From Mesorhizobium sp. M2E.F.Ca.ET.219.01.1.1 (GTDB taxonomy: Bacteria > Pseudomonadota > Alphaproteobacteria > Rhizobiales > Rhizobiaceae), in the NCBI RefSeq assembly GCF_004016445.2, contig NZ_SADT02000003.1, forward strand, positions 511,231 to 575,230: a DNA stretch of 64,000 bases, in the 5' to 3' direction. The stretch's first letter is position 1, and every line of letters begins with the position of its first letter. The position numbers and the translations under genes were made by a program. Of the stretch, positions 24,639 through 34,754 are shown piece by piece. Under the pieces are notes generated by a model that worked only from the letters and a program-made list of their open reading frames with translations, ran no database searches and had not been told where the DNA came from.

Positions 24639-27314
24639 TTGCCAGGAACGCAGCCCATAACCCCACTCTCCCTACCAGAACTACCAAGCAAGCCCCGCAC
24701 TCATGGGCTTCGCAGGACGTCCGTTGCGTCCGAGTTGGTCGGCGCGGGGCCGGCTCCGATCCCCGTCGCATGGGAGGACGGCAAGGCGAGGGATTTCGTG
24801 CTCGACAACGGCATGGAGGTGGTCGTCATTCCCAACCACCGGGCGCCGATCGTCACCCACATGGTGTGGTACAAGATCGGCAGCGCCGACGAGCCGCCGG
24901 GCAAATCCGGCATCGCCCATTTCTTCGAGCATCTGATGTTCAAGGCGACGACCAACCATGCGGGCGGCGAATTCGACCGCGCAGTGTTCGAGATCGGCGG
25001 CTCCAACAACGCCTTCACCTCCTCCGACTACACCGCCTTCTATCAGACAGTGGCGCCGTCGGCGCTCGAGCTGATGATGAGCTTCGAGGCCGACCGAATG
25101 CGAAACCTCATCCTCACCGACGATGTCGTCAAGACCGAGCGCGACGTGGTCATCGAGGAGCGCCGCTCAAGCACCGACACCAACCCGCAGGACGTGCTCC
25201 ATGAGGAGATCGACGCGACGCTGTGGCAGAACCAGCCCTATCGCATCCCGATCATCGGCTGGATGCAGGAGATCGAGCAGCTGAACCGCGTCGACGCCAC
25301 CGCCTTCTATGAAAAATACTACTGGCCCAACAACTCCGTGCTGATCGTGGCCGGCGATGTCGAGCCGGAAACGGTGAAGGTGCTGGCCGAGAAGACCTAT
25401 GGCAAGGTGGCGCGCGGGCCCGACCTGCCGCCGCGCATCCGGCCGGTTGAGCCCGAGCAGAACACCAGGCGCACCGTCACGCTCTCCGACGCCCGCGTCA
25501 GCGTGCCCAGTTTTTCGACGCAGTGGGTGGTGCCGTCTTACCATACCGCCAAGCCGGGCGAGGCCGAAGCGCTCGACCTGCTGTCCGAAATCCTCGGCGG
25601 CGGTAACCGCAGCCGGCTTTACCAGGCGCTCGCTGTCCAGCAAGGTATCGCTTCCAGCGCCTGCGCCTATTTCCAGGGCACCATGCTCGACGACACCAGG
25701 TTCGCCATCTATGGCGCGCCGCGCGGCGATGCCAAGCTGGCCGATCTCGAAGCGGCGGCCGCTGCCGAAGTCGCTCGCATTGCCAAGGATGGTGTCAGCA
25801 GCGAGGAACTGGGCAAGGCCAAGGAGCGCTTTGTGCGCGATATGATCTTTGCCGAAGACGACCAGGACGACCTCGCCTGCATCTACGGCTCGACGCTGGC
25901 CACCGGCGGCACCGTGAAAGATGTCGAGGAACGGCCGTCTCGCATCCGCAGGGTTACCGCCGCGCAAATCAAAGCAGTTGCCGCCCGCTATCTCGCGTTC
26001 GACCGTTCGACCACGGGCTATCTCTTGCCCAAGACGGAGAATCAAGAGATGACGCTCGGCGCTCAGCCCCATGCTGCGATGAACATCCAGGAGGTGAAGT
26101 CCGAAAAGGGCATCATCGCCTGGCTGGTGGAGGACCACACAGTGGAAATCGTCAACATCGGCTTTGCCTTCAACGGCGGCACCACGCAGGACCCGGTCGG
26201 GAAGGAGGGGATGGCCAAACTGATGGCCGGCCTGTTCATCGAAGGCGCTGGCCATTACGACAGCGATGCCTTCCAGGTGAAGCTCGACGATGCCGGCGCC
26301 GAAATGAGTTTGGACGCGCAAAGCGACGACATCTACGGATCGGTGTGCATGCTTTCCAAAAAGCAGGACGCCGCGTTCGGCCTGCTTCGGCTCGCGCTGA
26401 ACGCGCCGCGCTTCGACCAGGGGCCGATCGATCGCGTCCGCGCCGAGATTGTCTCCGGCATCGTCGGCAGCGAGCGAGACCCTGGCGCAATCGCTCAGCG
26501 CAAATGGCTGCGCGCGATCTACGGCGCGCATCCTTGTTCAAGGCCGGGAGAAGGCACAAAAGAGAGCCTCGCCGGCATCACGCCGTCCGACCTCCTCGCC
26601 TTCCACCAGGCCATTTTCGCTCGCGACGGGCTCCATATTGCCGTGGTGGGTGACATTGACGCGAACACGTTGAGGGAAAGGCTTGACCAGCTGTTTGGTG
26701 ATTTGCCTGAGCAACAAACCCTCGTCCCCGTCTACGATGTCGCGCCGAAACTCGGTCAACTGGTGGAGGAGAACTACGACCTGCCGCAGACTTCGCTAAC
26801 GTTGGCCTGGCCTGGCGTGAAGCGTAGCGCGCCGAATTTCTACGCCGCCGTGCTGATGAACGACATCCTTGGCGGCTCATACTTGACTTCCCGCCTTTAC
26901 GAGGAGGTACGCCAAAAACGCGGCCTTGCCTATCACGTCAGCTCTGAACTGACCCTTGACAAGCTTCTGGTTACGACAGAGACACGCTCGGATTGCGCCG
27001 CCCAAACGCTGAGCATCGTGCGAGAGGTGGTAAAGCAGATGGCGCAGCAAGGACCGACCGGGGCCGAGCTCAAGGCGGCGAAGAAGCACCTGATCGGCAC
27101 CTATGCCATTGACCGTCTGGGCTCGACCAGCTCGATTGCAGACCGGCTCCTGGATTTGCAGATTCAAAATGCCGACGTCGACTACAACCAGCGTCGCGCC
27201 CGCAGCATCGGTCGGGTGACGCTCAAACAGGTCAAGGCGGCGGCCAAGAAGCTGCTTTCGGCCGAGCCCGCCATTTTGGTGGTCGGCCCGCCGCTGGGCG
27301 GCAAGGATGAGTAA
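24639..27314 (+). CDS. two-domain M16 (insulinase-like) metallopeptidase
   Basis: Predicted 891-residue fusion of two M16 units. The N-terminal unit carries the zinc motif HFFEH (His 94, Glu 97, His 98) and a downstream ERDVVIEERRSS block expected to hold the third ligand. The C-terminal unit (from about 470) lacks a zinc motif but has the R/Y pair region YLTSRLYEEVRQKRGLAYHV, typical of the partner subunit. In many rhizobia these are two adjacent genes (compare y4wA and y4wB). No signal peptide is visible. TTG at 24639 has GAGGAA nine bases upstream. A NifA site and sigma-54 promoter suggest nodule expression. A decayed copy lies at 37.8 kb. Confidence 0.9.
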   Translation: MPGTQPITPLSLPELPSKPRTHGLRRTSVASELVGAGPAPIPVAWEDGKARDFVLDNGMEVVVIPNHRAPIVTHMVWYKIGSADEPPGKSGIAHFFEHLMFKATTNHAGGEFDRAVFEIGGSNNAFTSSDYTAFYQTVAPSALELMMSFEADRMRNLILTDDVVKTERDVVIEERRSSTDTNPQDVLHEEIDATLWQNQPYRIPIIGWMQEIEQLNRVDATAFYEKYYWPNNSVLIVAGDVEPETVKVLAEKTYGKVARGPDLPPRIRPVEPEQNTRRTVTLSDARVSVPSFSTQWVVPSYHTAKPGEAEALDLLSEILGGGNRSRLYQALAVQQGIASSACAYFQGTMLDDTRFAIYGAPRGDAKLADLEAAAAAEVARIAKDGVSSEELGKAKERFVRDMIFAEDDQDDLACIYGSTLATGGTVKDVEERPSRIRRVTAAQIKAVAARYLAFDRSTTGYLLPKTENQEMTLGAQPHAAMNIQEVKSEKGIIAWLVEDHTVEIVNIGFAFNGGTTQDPVGKEGMAKLMAGLFIEGAGHYDSDAFQVKLDDAGAEMSLDAQSDDIYGSVCMLSKKQDAAFGLLRLALNAPRFDQGPIDRVRAEIVSGIVGSERDPGAIAQRKWLRAIYGAHPCSRPGEGTKESLAGITPSDLLAFHQAIFARDGLHIAVVGDIDANTLRERLDQLFGDLPEQQTLVPVYDVAPKLGQLVEENYDLPQTSLTLAWPGVKRSAPNFYAAVLMNDILGGSYLTSRLYEEVRQKRGLAYHVSSELTLDKLLVTTETRSDCAAQTLSIVREVVKQMAQQGPTGAELKAAKKHLIGTYAIDRLGSTSSIADRLLDLQIQNADVDYNQRRARSIGRVTLKQVKAAAKKLLSAEPAILVVGPPLGGKDE

Positions 27315-27611
27315 AGAAACTCATCTCGCCTTCCTTCTTCCTTGGGGCTTCTCGTGGGAAGAGCGAATATGGAGGCCGGTGGGCCAAGCAGATCATGCAG
27401 ACCCGCGGAGTCGTTTCGCGGGCCTTGCGCGGCATTGGCGGTCCAGGGGCCTCTCGCCGAAAAGGCGCTCCTCAGCATGCATGCCGCCTTTTGCAGAATA
27501 CACTCGCACGCCACCAGCAGGCAGCGGGTGGATGAAGCAAACATCCGGCTGCTCAATCCATCAACTGATGAACCGCGGGCACTCAAACTAACGGAACTGT
27601 TGTCGTATGTT

Positions 27612-27627
27612 TGGTCTACCAACTGCT
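27612..27627 (+). promoter_or_regulatory. weak sigma-54-like site before the aldehyde dehydrogenase gene
   Basis: TGGTCTACCAACTGCT keeps GG-N10-GC but departs from consensus elsewhere, and no NifA site was seen above it. It lies 110 bases before the gene. Confidence 0.3.
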
Positions 27628-27737
27628 TTGCCGAGGCCCTAGGACGAACCCGCTGGTGCAGAATACACACCGACGGCCTGTCGACCTGGATGTTCGCTGC
27701 GTTGAGGAGGAATCCGGTATTGCCCCTGTGCCTGCCG

Positions 27738-29195
27738 ATGATCCGCCGTCTGAAATCCCCGCACCTGTTTGGAGCCATCGACCGCCTGCCGGCACTCGGC
27801 AGACCGGTTGGCAATAAGACGTTCGAGGTCGTCAATCCGTCGACCGGCGAAGTTTTGGCAGAGCTTCCCGATATGGGCGTGGAGGAGACACGTGCTGCGG
27901 TAGACAAGGCCTATGTTGCGCAGTCGGGATGGGCCGCGTTGACTGCCCGAGAGCGTAGCGACGTTCTTTGGCGATGGCATCAGCTGATCATCGACCATGC
28001 AGGCGATCTCGCCGCGATTCTGACCGCGGAAATGGGCAAGCCGCTTGCCGAAGCCGTGTCAGAGGTATCGCATGCGGCGGCGTATCTGCAATGGTATGCC
28101 GAGGAGGCCAATCGCGTCTATGGCGAGACGATCTCGGCACCCTCGACAGACCGCCGAATGCTAGTGATCAAGCAGCCCATCGGCGTTGTTGGCACGATCA
28201 CGCCATGGAATTTCCCGGCCTCCATGGTGGCGCGCAAGATCTCGCCGGCCTTGGCTGCGGGCTGCACGATCGTGCTCAAGCCCGCTGAACAGACGCCGCT
28301 CGTGGCTGGCGCAATGTTCGCCCTTGCCCATCAGGCCGGCTTTCCCGATGGCGTGGTCAACCTGATCTATGCGTCCGAAGGTGATCGCGTCGGCCGTGAA
28401 CTCTGCACCAATTCCAAGATCCGCAAGATCAGCTTCACCGGTTCGACCGAGGTCGGGCGGCTGCTGATGCGTCAGTGCTCTGACCAGATCAAGAAGGTTA
28501 GCCTTGAGCTCGGCGGCAACGCACCTTTCATCATCTTCGATGATGCCGACATCGACGCTGCTGTTGACGGTGCGATCCAGGCGAAGTTTCGCAATGCCGG
28601 CCAGACCTGCGTTTCGGCGAACCGTATTTACGTCCAATCGAGCGTTCACGATGAGTTCGTCAAGAAATTCGTGGAGAAAGTCCGGCACTTGTCGGTTGGC
28701 GACGGATTCGGTGCCGGAGTAGACATCGGACCGCTCGTCGACAGGCATGCTCTGGCCAAGATCGAGTCTCACATCGCAGATGCCATTGCGAAAGGCGGCA
28801 CAATACGATGTGGGGGCCAACGTATCGGCAAGAATGGCACGTTTTTCGAACCCACGGTCCTCACCGAGATTTCCAGCGTCATGGCAGTCGCGCAAGAGGA
28901 GACATTCGGGCCGCTCGCGCCGATCATTCGCTTCAACGATGCGGATCAGGTCGTGCGCGAGGCCAATGACACGATCTACGGCCTCGCCGCATACTTCTAT
29001 GCCTCAAACCTGAAGCGGGTCTGGCGTGTGGCAGAGGCTCTGGAATATGGCATGGTTGGCATCAACACGGGACGCATGTCCTCGGAGGCGGCACCGTTTG
29101 GCGGGATCAAACAATCCGGCATCGGGCGGGAGGGTTCCCGTCATGGCCTCGAGGACTATCTGGAAATGAAATATCTTTGCATGGGCGGGATTTGA
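27738..29195 (+). CDS. NAD(P)-dependent aldehyde dehydrogenase, succinate-semialdehyde dehydrogenase type
   Basis: Predicted 485-residue enzyme oxidising an aldehyde to the acid, most likely succinate semialdehyde to succinate. The cofactor and active-site blocks are complete: PIGVVGTITPWNFP, the GSTEVG cofactor loop, catalytic Glu in LELGGNAP, catalytic Cys in NAGQTCVSANR, and EETFGPLAP. ATG 27738 gives the usual GabD length; a TTG at 27720, nine bases after GAGGAGG, would add six residues. It follows the M16 gene after about 420 bases. A frameshifted copy lies at 39.6-40.5 kb. The aminotransferase at 57 kb could supply its substrate. Confidence 0.9.
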   Translation: MIRRLKSPHLFGAIDRLPALGRPVGNKTFEVVNPSTGEVLAELPDMGVEETRAAVDKAYVAQSGWAALTARERSDVLWRWHQLIIDHAGDLAAILTAEMGKPLAEAVSEVSHAAAYLQWYAEEANRVYGETISAPSTDRRMLVIKQPIGVVGTITPWNFPASMVARKISPALAAGCTIVLKPAEQTPLVAGAMFALAHQAGFPDGVVNLIYASEGDRVGRELCTNSKIRKISFTGSTEVGRLLMRQCSDQIKKVSLELGGNAPFIIFDDADIDAAVDGAIQAKFRNAGQTCVSANRIYVQSSVHDEFVKKFVEKVRHLSVGDGFGAGVDIGPLVDRHALAKIESHIADAIAKGGTIRCGGQRIGKNGTFFEPTVLTEISSVMAVAQEETFGPLAPIIRFNDADQVVREANDTIYGLAAYFYASNLKRVWRVAEALEYGMVGINTGRMSSEAAPFGGIKQSGIGREGSRHGLEDYLEMKYLCMGGI

Positions 29196-29199
29196 AACC

Positions 29200-29982
29200 T
29201 GCTGCACTGTCTCTCCGCCCCACCGGGGGGCGGCCTGCGGCCAATGCCGCCACCTAATTGGAAGTTCCAAACGCCGTTGACCTGAAACACGGATGCCCGG
29301 CAGGAGACTGAGCTCGCTGCCGGGCCGGACATGCCTTGGGAGGGCATAAGTCAGCGCTCCTAGGGCCGATGGGCCACTCAGTTCGTGCGCCTTTTGCCGA
29401 TTGCGTTGCATGTGCCGTGCCAAGCCAAAAAGCATTGATAAACCGCCGATGGATCAGCTTTTGCCCTGTTGCGCATTCTACATTGTGGGGATATGCGACA
29501 ATGCCCAAGCGGTTGAATCGTCGTGTTGCAGACCCCCAGACGGGTCATGACTGCTGTTCTTAGGACAGTGCGCAGCAAGCCGCTACTCGCTGCACTCCAG
29601 GCACACCATTTCCATAATCAAGCGGTGGGTGCTATGTCTGACCGAGCTGTCGACCAGGGAGCGGTGTGAGGCCTCAAATCCCTCCATATTGTTGCACCCG
29701 CCGGTCCAACAGGACTGCAGGTCCGGACTCAAAGGATCTTGGCTGCTATGGCGACATTGCGGTGCACGCCGCTTTCCGACCAATGATGTGCGTCCAGGTC
29801 GAGGCCGGCCCTAATGAACCACCGCCTTGGCACCCTCGCCCATCTCATTGCGGCATCGACAAGCTAGACCAGAGCGCACCTTGCAAGGCGCCATGCAGTC
29901 CTGTCGGCGGGCGAACTGTTGGTGACGGGTACAGCTGCGAGCGAACGTTCATCCACCGACGCACAGCGCGGACTGTCGCTTT
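29200..29982. other. gap after the aldehyde dehydrogenase gene
   Basis: About 780 bases. Short readings occur on both strands, none with a family signature. I see no gene. Confidence 0.45.
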
Positions 29983-30784
29983 TCAAATTAGGAAATCTCT
30001 GTAGCCACCATTCATGAGCGCGCGGCCACGCGAGACGGCCCGACGGATGCGGTCGCGCAGATGATCGCGAGGATCCGCCCAGTCGGCATGGACGCGCCGT
30101 TGACCGATGAGAACTTCGGCGAGCTCGCGATGAGGTGCTCCGGCGAGCGAACCGTCGAGCGCACGAAGAACGAAGGACAAACGGACGCCGCGCTTTTCCG
30201 GCGCAAACAAGCGGGGGGGCAACTGTTGCCCTAGACTGAGAGCATTGAGGCACTCCAGTCCCCTCAGTCGATGCTTTAAAAGCACCGCGGGCCAGATGGC
30301 TTGCGTATGCAGGCAAACAGGGTGGAGGATATTCGCGCCCGAGACGGCGAGCTGCAGCGCGTGGTCCGCATTGCGAAGAAGAACATGCTGGCTCTTGTCG
30401 GGCGCCAGCAGGACGGTTGCACGACAGGGCAATGCCGAGAGTTCGAACGGCGGTGTCGGCGACGAGGCAGGCAACCGTTCCGCAATGACCGGCAGCACAT
30501 GGACGCACCAGAGCGGACACCAGAATACGACCGAAGCGCGGCCACAAGACTCCGCGAAACAGAACACCCCAGCGTGACAGGTCGCCGGCCGACGCGACCA
30601 TATCGAGAAAGGATTGGAGAGACCAAGTCTTGCAATGCTGGCGCGCAGCGGTCAGATCGCGCTGGAACGCTGGATTGCGGCGTAAGAACTCCCAAGCCCA
30701 CTCCCGCAGCGTCAGGCCAGCGGTGTAGTCGTATGATCTTTCATCCCGCCAATCGGCCTGATCCGCGCCAGTCAGGAGATTCAT
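29983..30784 (-). CDS. FseA-like ICE activator (DUF6499 + DUF2285) needing a +1 frameshift
   Basis: Two overlapping minus-strand readings make one protein. The first, from ATG 30784 (AGGGG upstream), gives the DUF6499 part: DWRDERSYDYTAGLTLREWA and EFLRRNPAFQRDL. Family-like sequence changes frame at SRWG, near 30565. The +1 frame continues FAESCGRASVVFW, LLAPDKSQHVLLRNADHALQ and the DUF2285 ending GGYRDFLI at 29983. In M. loti ICEMlSymR7A the homologous genes msi172 and msi171 are joined by programmed +1 frameshifting to make FseA, the activator of traR and ICE transfer. The layout here is the same, so I do not treat it as a plain pseudogene, though that remains possible. Unlike a textbook case, frame 0 stays open to 29864. 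Confidence 0.6.
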
Positions 30785-30799
30785 GACTGACATCCCCTG

Positions 30800-31200
30800 C
30801 CCGCGCCTGCGTGCGTCGAAACATTATGCCACTTCGCAAAGCATCGGCGAAGGCAGCAGACGTCGAAGACCCCGTTTCGTTGAAGCGTCAGCCATCGCCA
30901 CTGTCGGCGACAGAAGATGTGCCCAAATTGCCACCAGACCGTCGAACTGGCACAGCGACGGCCAGCGCGACCTGGAATTGATCCCGTAACGGTCATCGGC
31001 TCCTGCGTCGCGATCCAGACGTCCCTTGAAGGCGCAGTAGCGCGGCAGTGGATCGCACGCTGCTTGTCGGCAAGTTGTCGTAGCGGCGGCGCCATAGGCA
31101 CGGTCATCGGAGGGTCTCCTGCGGCAAGTTTTCGCCATTGGAGGCCAATCTCCCCGCTAGGGCAGCCTGTGCAGTTGCACAGGTGAAGCGGATCAATCAG
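30800..31200. other. gap upstream of the fseA-like gene
   Basis: About 400 bases, expected to hold the fseA-like promoter. There are no credible readings. GTGCAGTTGCAC near 31168-31179 is a short palindrome that may belong to the neighbouring IS256 end. Confidence 0.4.
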
Positions 31201-31760
31201 GGGGAGCCATGGCGGAAACTGGATGATGGCGGCTTGAGGAGAGCGGCGTATCGAGGCGGGTGATGAAGCCTGCCAGTACCTCTCAAGGAGAGTGATACGC
31301 CATGAACGAGACTATCAACACATTGTTCGCCTTCGTCAGCCCGACGAAATCGATGATACCCTGACGGATGTACTTCGCAGCGGCGCGCGCAAATTGCTTG
31401 CGCATGCGATCGAGATGGAGGCCGAGGCGTATGCCAAGGCGGTCGACTGCCTGACGAAAGATCAGAATGCGTCGCTGGCGCTCTACGATTTCCCCGCCGA
31501 ACACTGGGATCATCTGCGAACGTCCAATCCCATCGAAAGCGTCTTTGCAACCGTTCGCTATCGCACGGTTCGCACCAAGGGCTCGCTATCCTCGAAAACC
31601 GCCCAGCTGATGGTCTTCAAGCTGTTGGCCGCGGCCAGGAAGTGGCGACGATTGAAAGGACAAAATCAGTTGCCGAAACTCATCGCAGGTGCCAGGTTCC
31701 TGGACGGAATCCAGGTCATCGAAACGAAGCCGCAGAGCGCCGCTTGATCAGCCTCGTCGC
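31200..31760 (+). mobile_element. IS256-family relic with an internal deletion
   Basis: The reading 31292-31747 joins an N-terminal IS256 piece (EIDDTLTDVLRSGARKLLAH, AIEMEAEAYA) to the C-terminal end (HWDHLRTSNPIESVFATVRY; TKGSLSSKTAQLMVFKL). The middle, with the DDE residues, is deleted at about 31440. It cannot make active transposase but could be moved in trans if its ends survive. Confidence 0.8.
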
Positions 31761-31849
31761 CCAAATTCCAGCATAGCTCCATCGGAACTGCCAGCCTTCC
31801 TTGCCGATCAGGCGCATATCAGCGCTGACGATACCGAGGACGGCGATGG

Positions 31850-32757
31850 CGATCACCTCCAGGCCGCCGAGTAACGACCCTCAAAACACCGCACTGGTCG
31901 AGGCCAGCCTGAACCGGTATCTTGTGCCTGCCCTCGGGAGTCGCTCTATCCACCATGTGATCGACACCGACATTGCTAACATCACCAAGAAGATCGTCGC
32001 CGGGGGTCACCCGCAAAGGGCTAACACGGCCTTCTGGTATATGCGGGCATTTTCAACTGGTATCGCAAACCGCCGCAACGGCTCATCGCGGTTTCCCGCG
32101 AGGGTTTGGAAAATTAGGTATCCGGCCCCGATCGTCAAGCGCAAGCGAGTGGTGAACGATGCCGAACTGGCGGCTATATGGACGGGCTGTGAGCCCGAAC
32201 CGGGCGATATCGGCTATTCGTTCGGCTCCATCGTCAAGCTGCTCATGCTGACCGGACAGAGGCGTACGGAAGTTGCCGCGATGCATTGGTCTGAACTCAA
32301 CCTTGAAGCCGGAACATGAGAACTATCGGGTGACCGCACGAAGAACGAAGAGCCTACGCTTATTCCGCTGTCCACACTGGCGGTGTCGGTCCCCCAGTCG
32401 GCACCGAAGACTAATGACACGTTTGTTTTCCCTGCCAGGGTCAACAAAAAAAGCCACTTCTCAGGCTACGCGAAGGGCAAGAAGGCTCGAGACGGCAAGG
32501 TCAATGTTGACGGGGTGGCTTTGGAGAACGGGACCCTTCACGATCTGCGCAGGACGCTCGCGACAAATCTCGGCAGGCGGCAGGTATTGCCACACGTCAT
32601 CGAGCACATAGTGAACACAAGGCGTCGTCCCTGAGACATTGGCGAAATCTACAATCTCTTTAGCAACGTCAAGGAGAGGCGCGAGGTGTTGCAGATGTGG
32701 TCAAATCACATCGAATGGCTGATCAAGCAGGCTGCGGATGACGCTCTGGCGGCGTAG
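31850..32757 (+). pseudogene. tyrosine recombinase (phage/ICE integrase) relic
   Basis: Pieces in order: VEASLNRYLVPALGSRSIHH, VVNDAELAAIWTGC, LLMLTGQRRTEVAAMHWSEL (with the first catalytic Arg), then after a stop LHDLRRTLATNLGRRQ (the H-x-x-R block), IEHIVN, and a tail ending HIEWLIKQAADDALAA. At least two frameshifts or stops break it. The N-terminal arm-binding part is short or missing. Confidence 0.8.
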
Positions 32758-33352
32758 CTGCTGGCATGGGCGGAAGATGCGGCGCAACAATCGTCAGAGC
32801 CTCATCGAATTGGAGATCATGCTTGACCAGCAAATGCGCGGCCAATGCTTCGATGGCTGACCAGTGATCGAGTACTAGCCGGGCCGTGCGATCTTCGATC
32901 CGCCTCCAACGGGGGCGGCGCGGCATCAGGAACCGCAACTCACCATAGATTCGCTTGGCATCCGCGTAGTCGCTGCTCCCGTCATTCCCATCGGACGCAT
33001 TCATCGCCATATCGCGCGGGTCCAGATAGCCTTCGAATGCGGATTCTGCAAAAGGACCTGCCAGACACGCAACTATCTCTTGGATCGCACAATCGCGTTT
33101 CAAATATCGATCCATATCGTCCTCGAAAATCGGCTTTCGCTTCGAGGTGACTCCTTGCGCTGAATAAAAACCCGCGCCTTCGACAACACCACCGCACTCT
33201 CCGTCACCGGCGTCGGGGTAAATACTAACACTTGAGAAAGCAGGGAGTTCACGGTCGTCGTCGAACACCTGACGGTGCAAAACGATGGCGGCCACCGCGT
33301 GCCCGGCTTCGTGATGCGCCACAAGCGGCAGATATTGGGAGGCTACATTCAT
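32723..33352 (-). CDS. HEAGH-motif putative zinc metallopeptidase
   Basis: Predicted 209-residue protein. HHEAGHAVAAIVLH at residues 13-26 is the zinc-binding helix of FtsH/M41-like peptidases, but no AAA domain is present. A second block, CAIQEIVACLAGPFAESAFE, resembles the part of these proteases that carries a further ligand. The rest (RIYGELRFLMPRRPRWRRIE) is helical. Such stand-alone M41-like proteins are common on rhizobial accessory DNA, with unknown targets. Its 3' end overlaps the 3' end of the convergent integrase relic by 35 bases. Confidence 0.7.
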   Translation of the reverse strand: MNVASQYLPLVAHHEAGHAVAAIVLHRQVFDDDRELPAFSSVSIYPDAGDGECGGVVEGAGFYSAQGVTSKRKPIFEDDMDRYLKRDCAIQEIVACLAGPFAESAFEGYLDPRDMAMNASDGNDGSSDYADAKRIYGELRFLMPRRPRWRRIEDRTARLVLDHWSAIEALAAHLLVKHDLQFDEALTIVAPHLPPMPAATPPERHPQPA

Positions 33353-33379
33353 GCGGTGCGGCTCTCAGGTCTAGTTTGC

Positions 33380-33480
33380 TTTTGCGCATAGGACCGCAAT
33401 TGTCGTGCCAACTGGGAAAATCGTTTCGGGCAATGCGATCGCTCCGATAGCGTTGTGCCTCCTGTCTGACATTGTTGGGA
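33380..33480 (-). repeat. mobile-element end, also present at 49335-49435
   Basis: On the minus strand this reads GAGCGATCGCATTG, CGAAACGATTTTCCCAGTTG and GCGGTCCTATGCGCAAAAG. About 90 bases match 49355-49430 on the plus strand with few differences. It follows the IS21 relic on the same strand and may be a separate element end. Confidence 0.7.
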
Positions 33481-34740
33481 AGTCGACACGCGCCCGTCGC
33501 AATGCGGTCGACCTTCCGCGCGAGTTGGGTGACCCGTGAAGGCGGCCGACCAGGACGATGTTGCGCTGATCGGCGACGAAGGCGCCGCCGGGCGAGATCG
33601 CGCATCAGGGGGTGACCGGCGTGTCGGCGAAGTCGAAGTCGTCGATGTCCTTGGCCAGCGGCAACTTGGCGACAGCGAACTGGTATTTGATGGAGCGGGC
33701 CTGCTTCTCCGATATCTCGGCCTGCAAGAGATCACCGACAATCCTGGGCTCGTGCCGTCGCTTGATGGCGACGCGCCCATGATCTCGTCATAGGCTCTGC
33801 GCATTCCGTAGAGCTTCAGCGCTCCCATCAGTTCCAGTACCTCGGTGCGTTCCATGGCTGTTTGTCCTCCTGAGACTGTCATAGCGGGCGCAGTCGGCGA
33901 CCGCTCGTGAGCTAGCTTCAGCGCCTGGGGAATGGAAAGGATCGTGCCCGGCGCCGGATCGCGGCTGCGGGCCAGGATGTTGAGGATCACCGGCGCCGAC
34001 GATGCACCGTGCTCGATGGCTTCCTGACAGGCGGCCTCGACCGCGCTCAATCCGTCGGTCAGCACCCAGGTGAGGATCAACACCATCTGCCGGTCGACGT
34101 CATCAACCGCCTTGAGCTGCGCCGCACCTTCTCCATTGCCGACCGCAGGACCCAGCTAAGGAACGGCGCGCGCCGTGTGCCAGGGATCGTAGACGACCTC
34201 GTTGCGGCCAAAGGAGCGAACGTGTTCTCCCACGACCACGCCATCCTCTGGCGGATGCGATCCGATCGACATAAGCATGGATCTCGACGGGCCGACCGAC
34301 GGCACTCGACAGCACCGAGTATTTGTTGTTGTCGAAGCGCACCGTGCAGGTCTTCGACACCGACGGGGGAATGCAATGGAAGCCGTCGAAGCGACCGGCA
34401 GCCGCTCCCGCTGCGGCTTGGCCGCATTCGCCGACAGCAGCCGGTCCCGCGTCTCACGCCAGGCTCCCATGCGGGGAGGGCTGGTGCTTGCGCTCGTAGC
34501 GGAACTCCGTCTGCTCAGAACGCAGGACCTTGCGCACCACCTTGCGCGAGATCTTCAGCTCACGGCAGATCGCCTTGATCGACTTCCCCTGGACCAGCGA
34601 CAGCCGACGTATCTTTGCAATCGTCTCTAAAACCAACATCCAAAACACAAATGCCTCCGATGAAGCCGGAGGCATCTTGATGACCCCATCGTTAAAGGGT
34701 CCCGTTTGGACGAAAATCACCCTTTAAACAGGGTCCCCAT
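33480..34740 (-). mobile_element. degenerate IS21-family element (istA/istB relics)
   Basis: On the minus strand the istA start is clear at 34638-34454 (LETIAKIRRLSLVQGKSIKA; ELKISRKVVRKVLRSEQTEF). The istA C-terminus lies at 34086-33860 (AVEAACQEAIEHGASSAPVI). istB begins at 33855 with MERTEVLELMGALKLYGMRR and then loses frame. The middle of istA, including its DDE core, is deleted. A tip sequence (TGTTTAAAGGGTGATTTTCG on the minus strand, 34730-34711) marks the outer end. Confidence 0.8.
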
Positions 34741-34754
34741 TCCACGAAAAATCA

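Noticed and set aside
25167..26531. 454-codon reading opposite the M16 peptidase gene
   Set aside because: It is a shadow of the high-GC coding strand; the peptidase on the plus strand has clear catalytic motifs.
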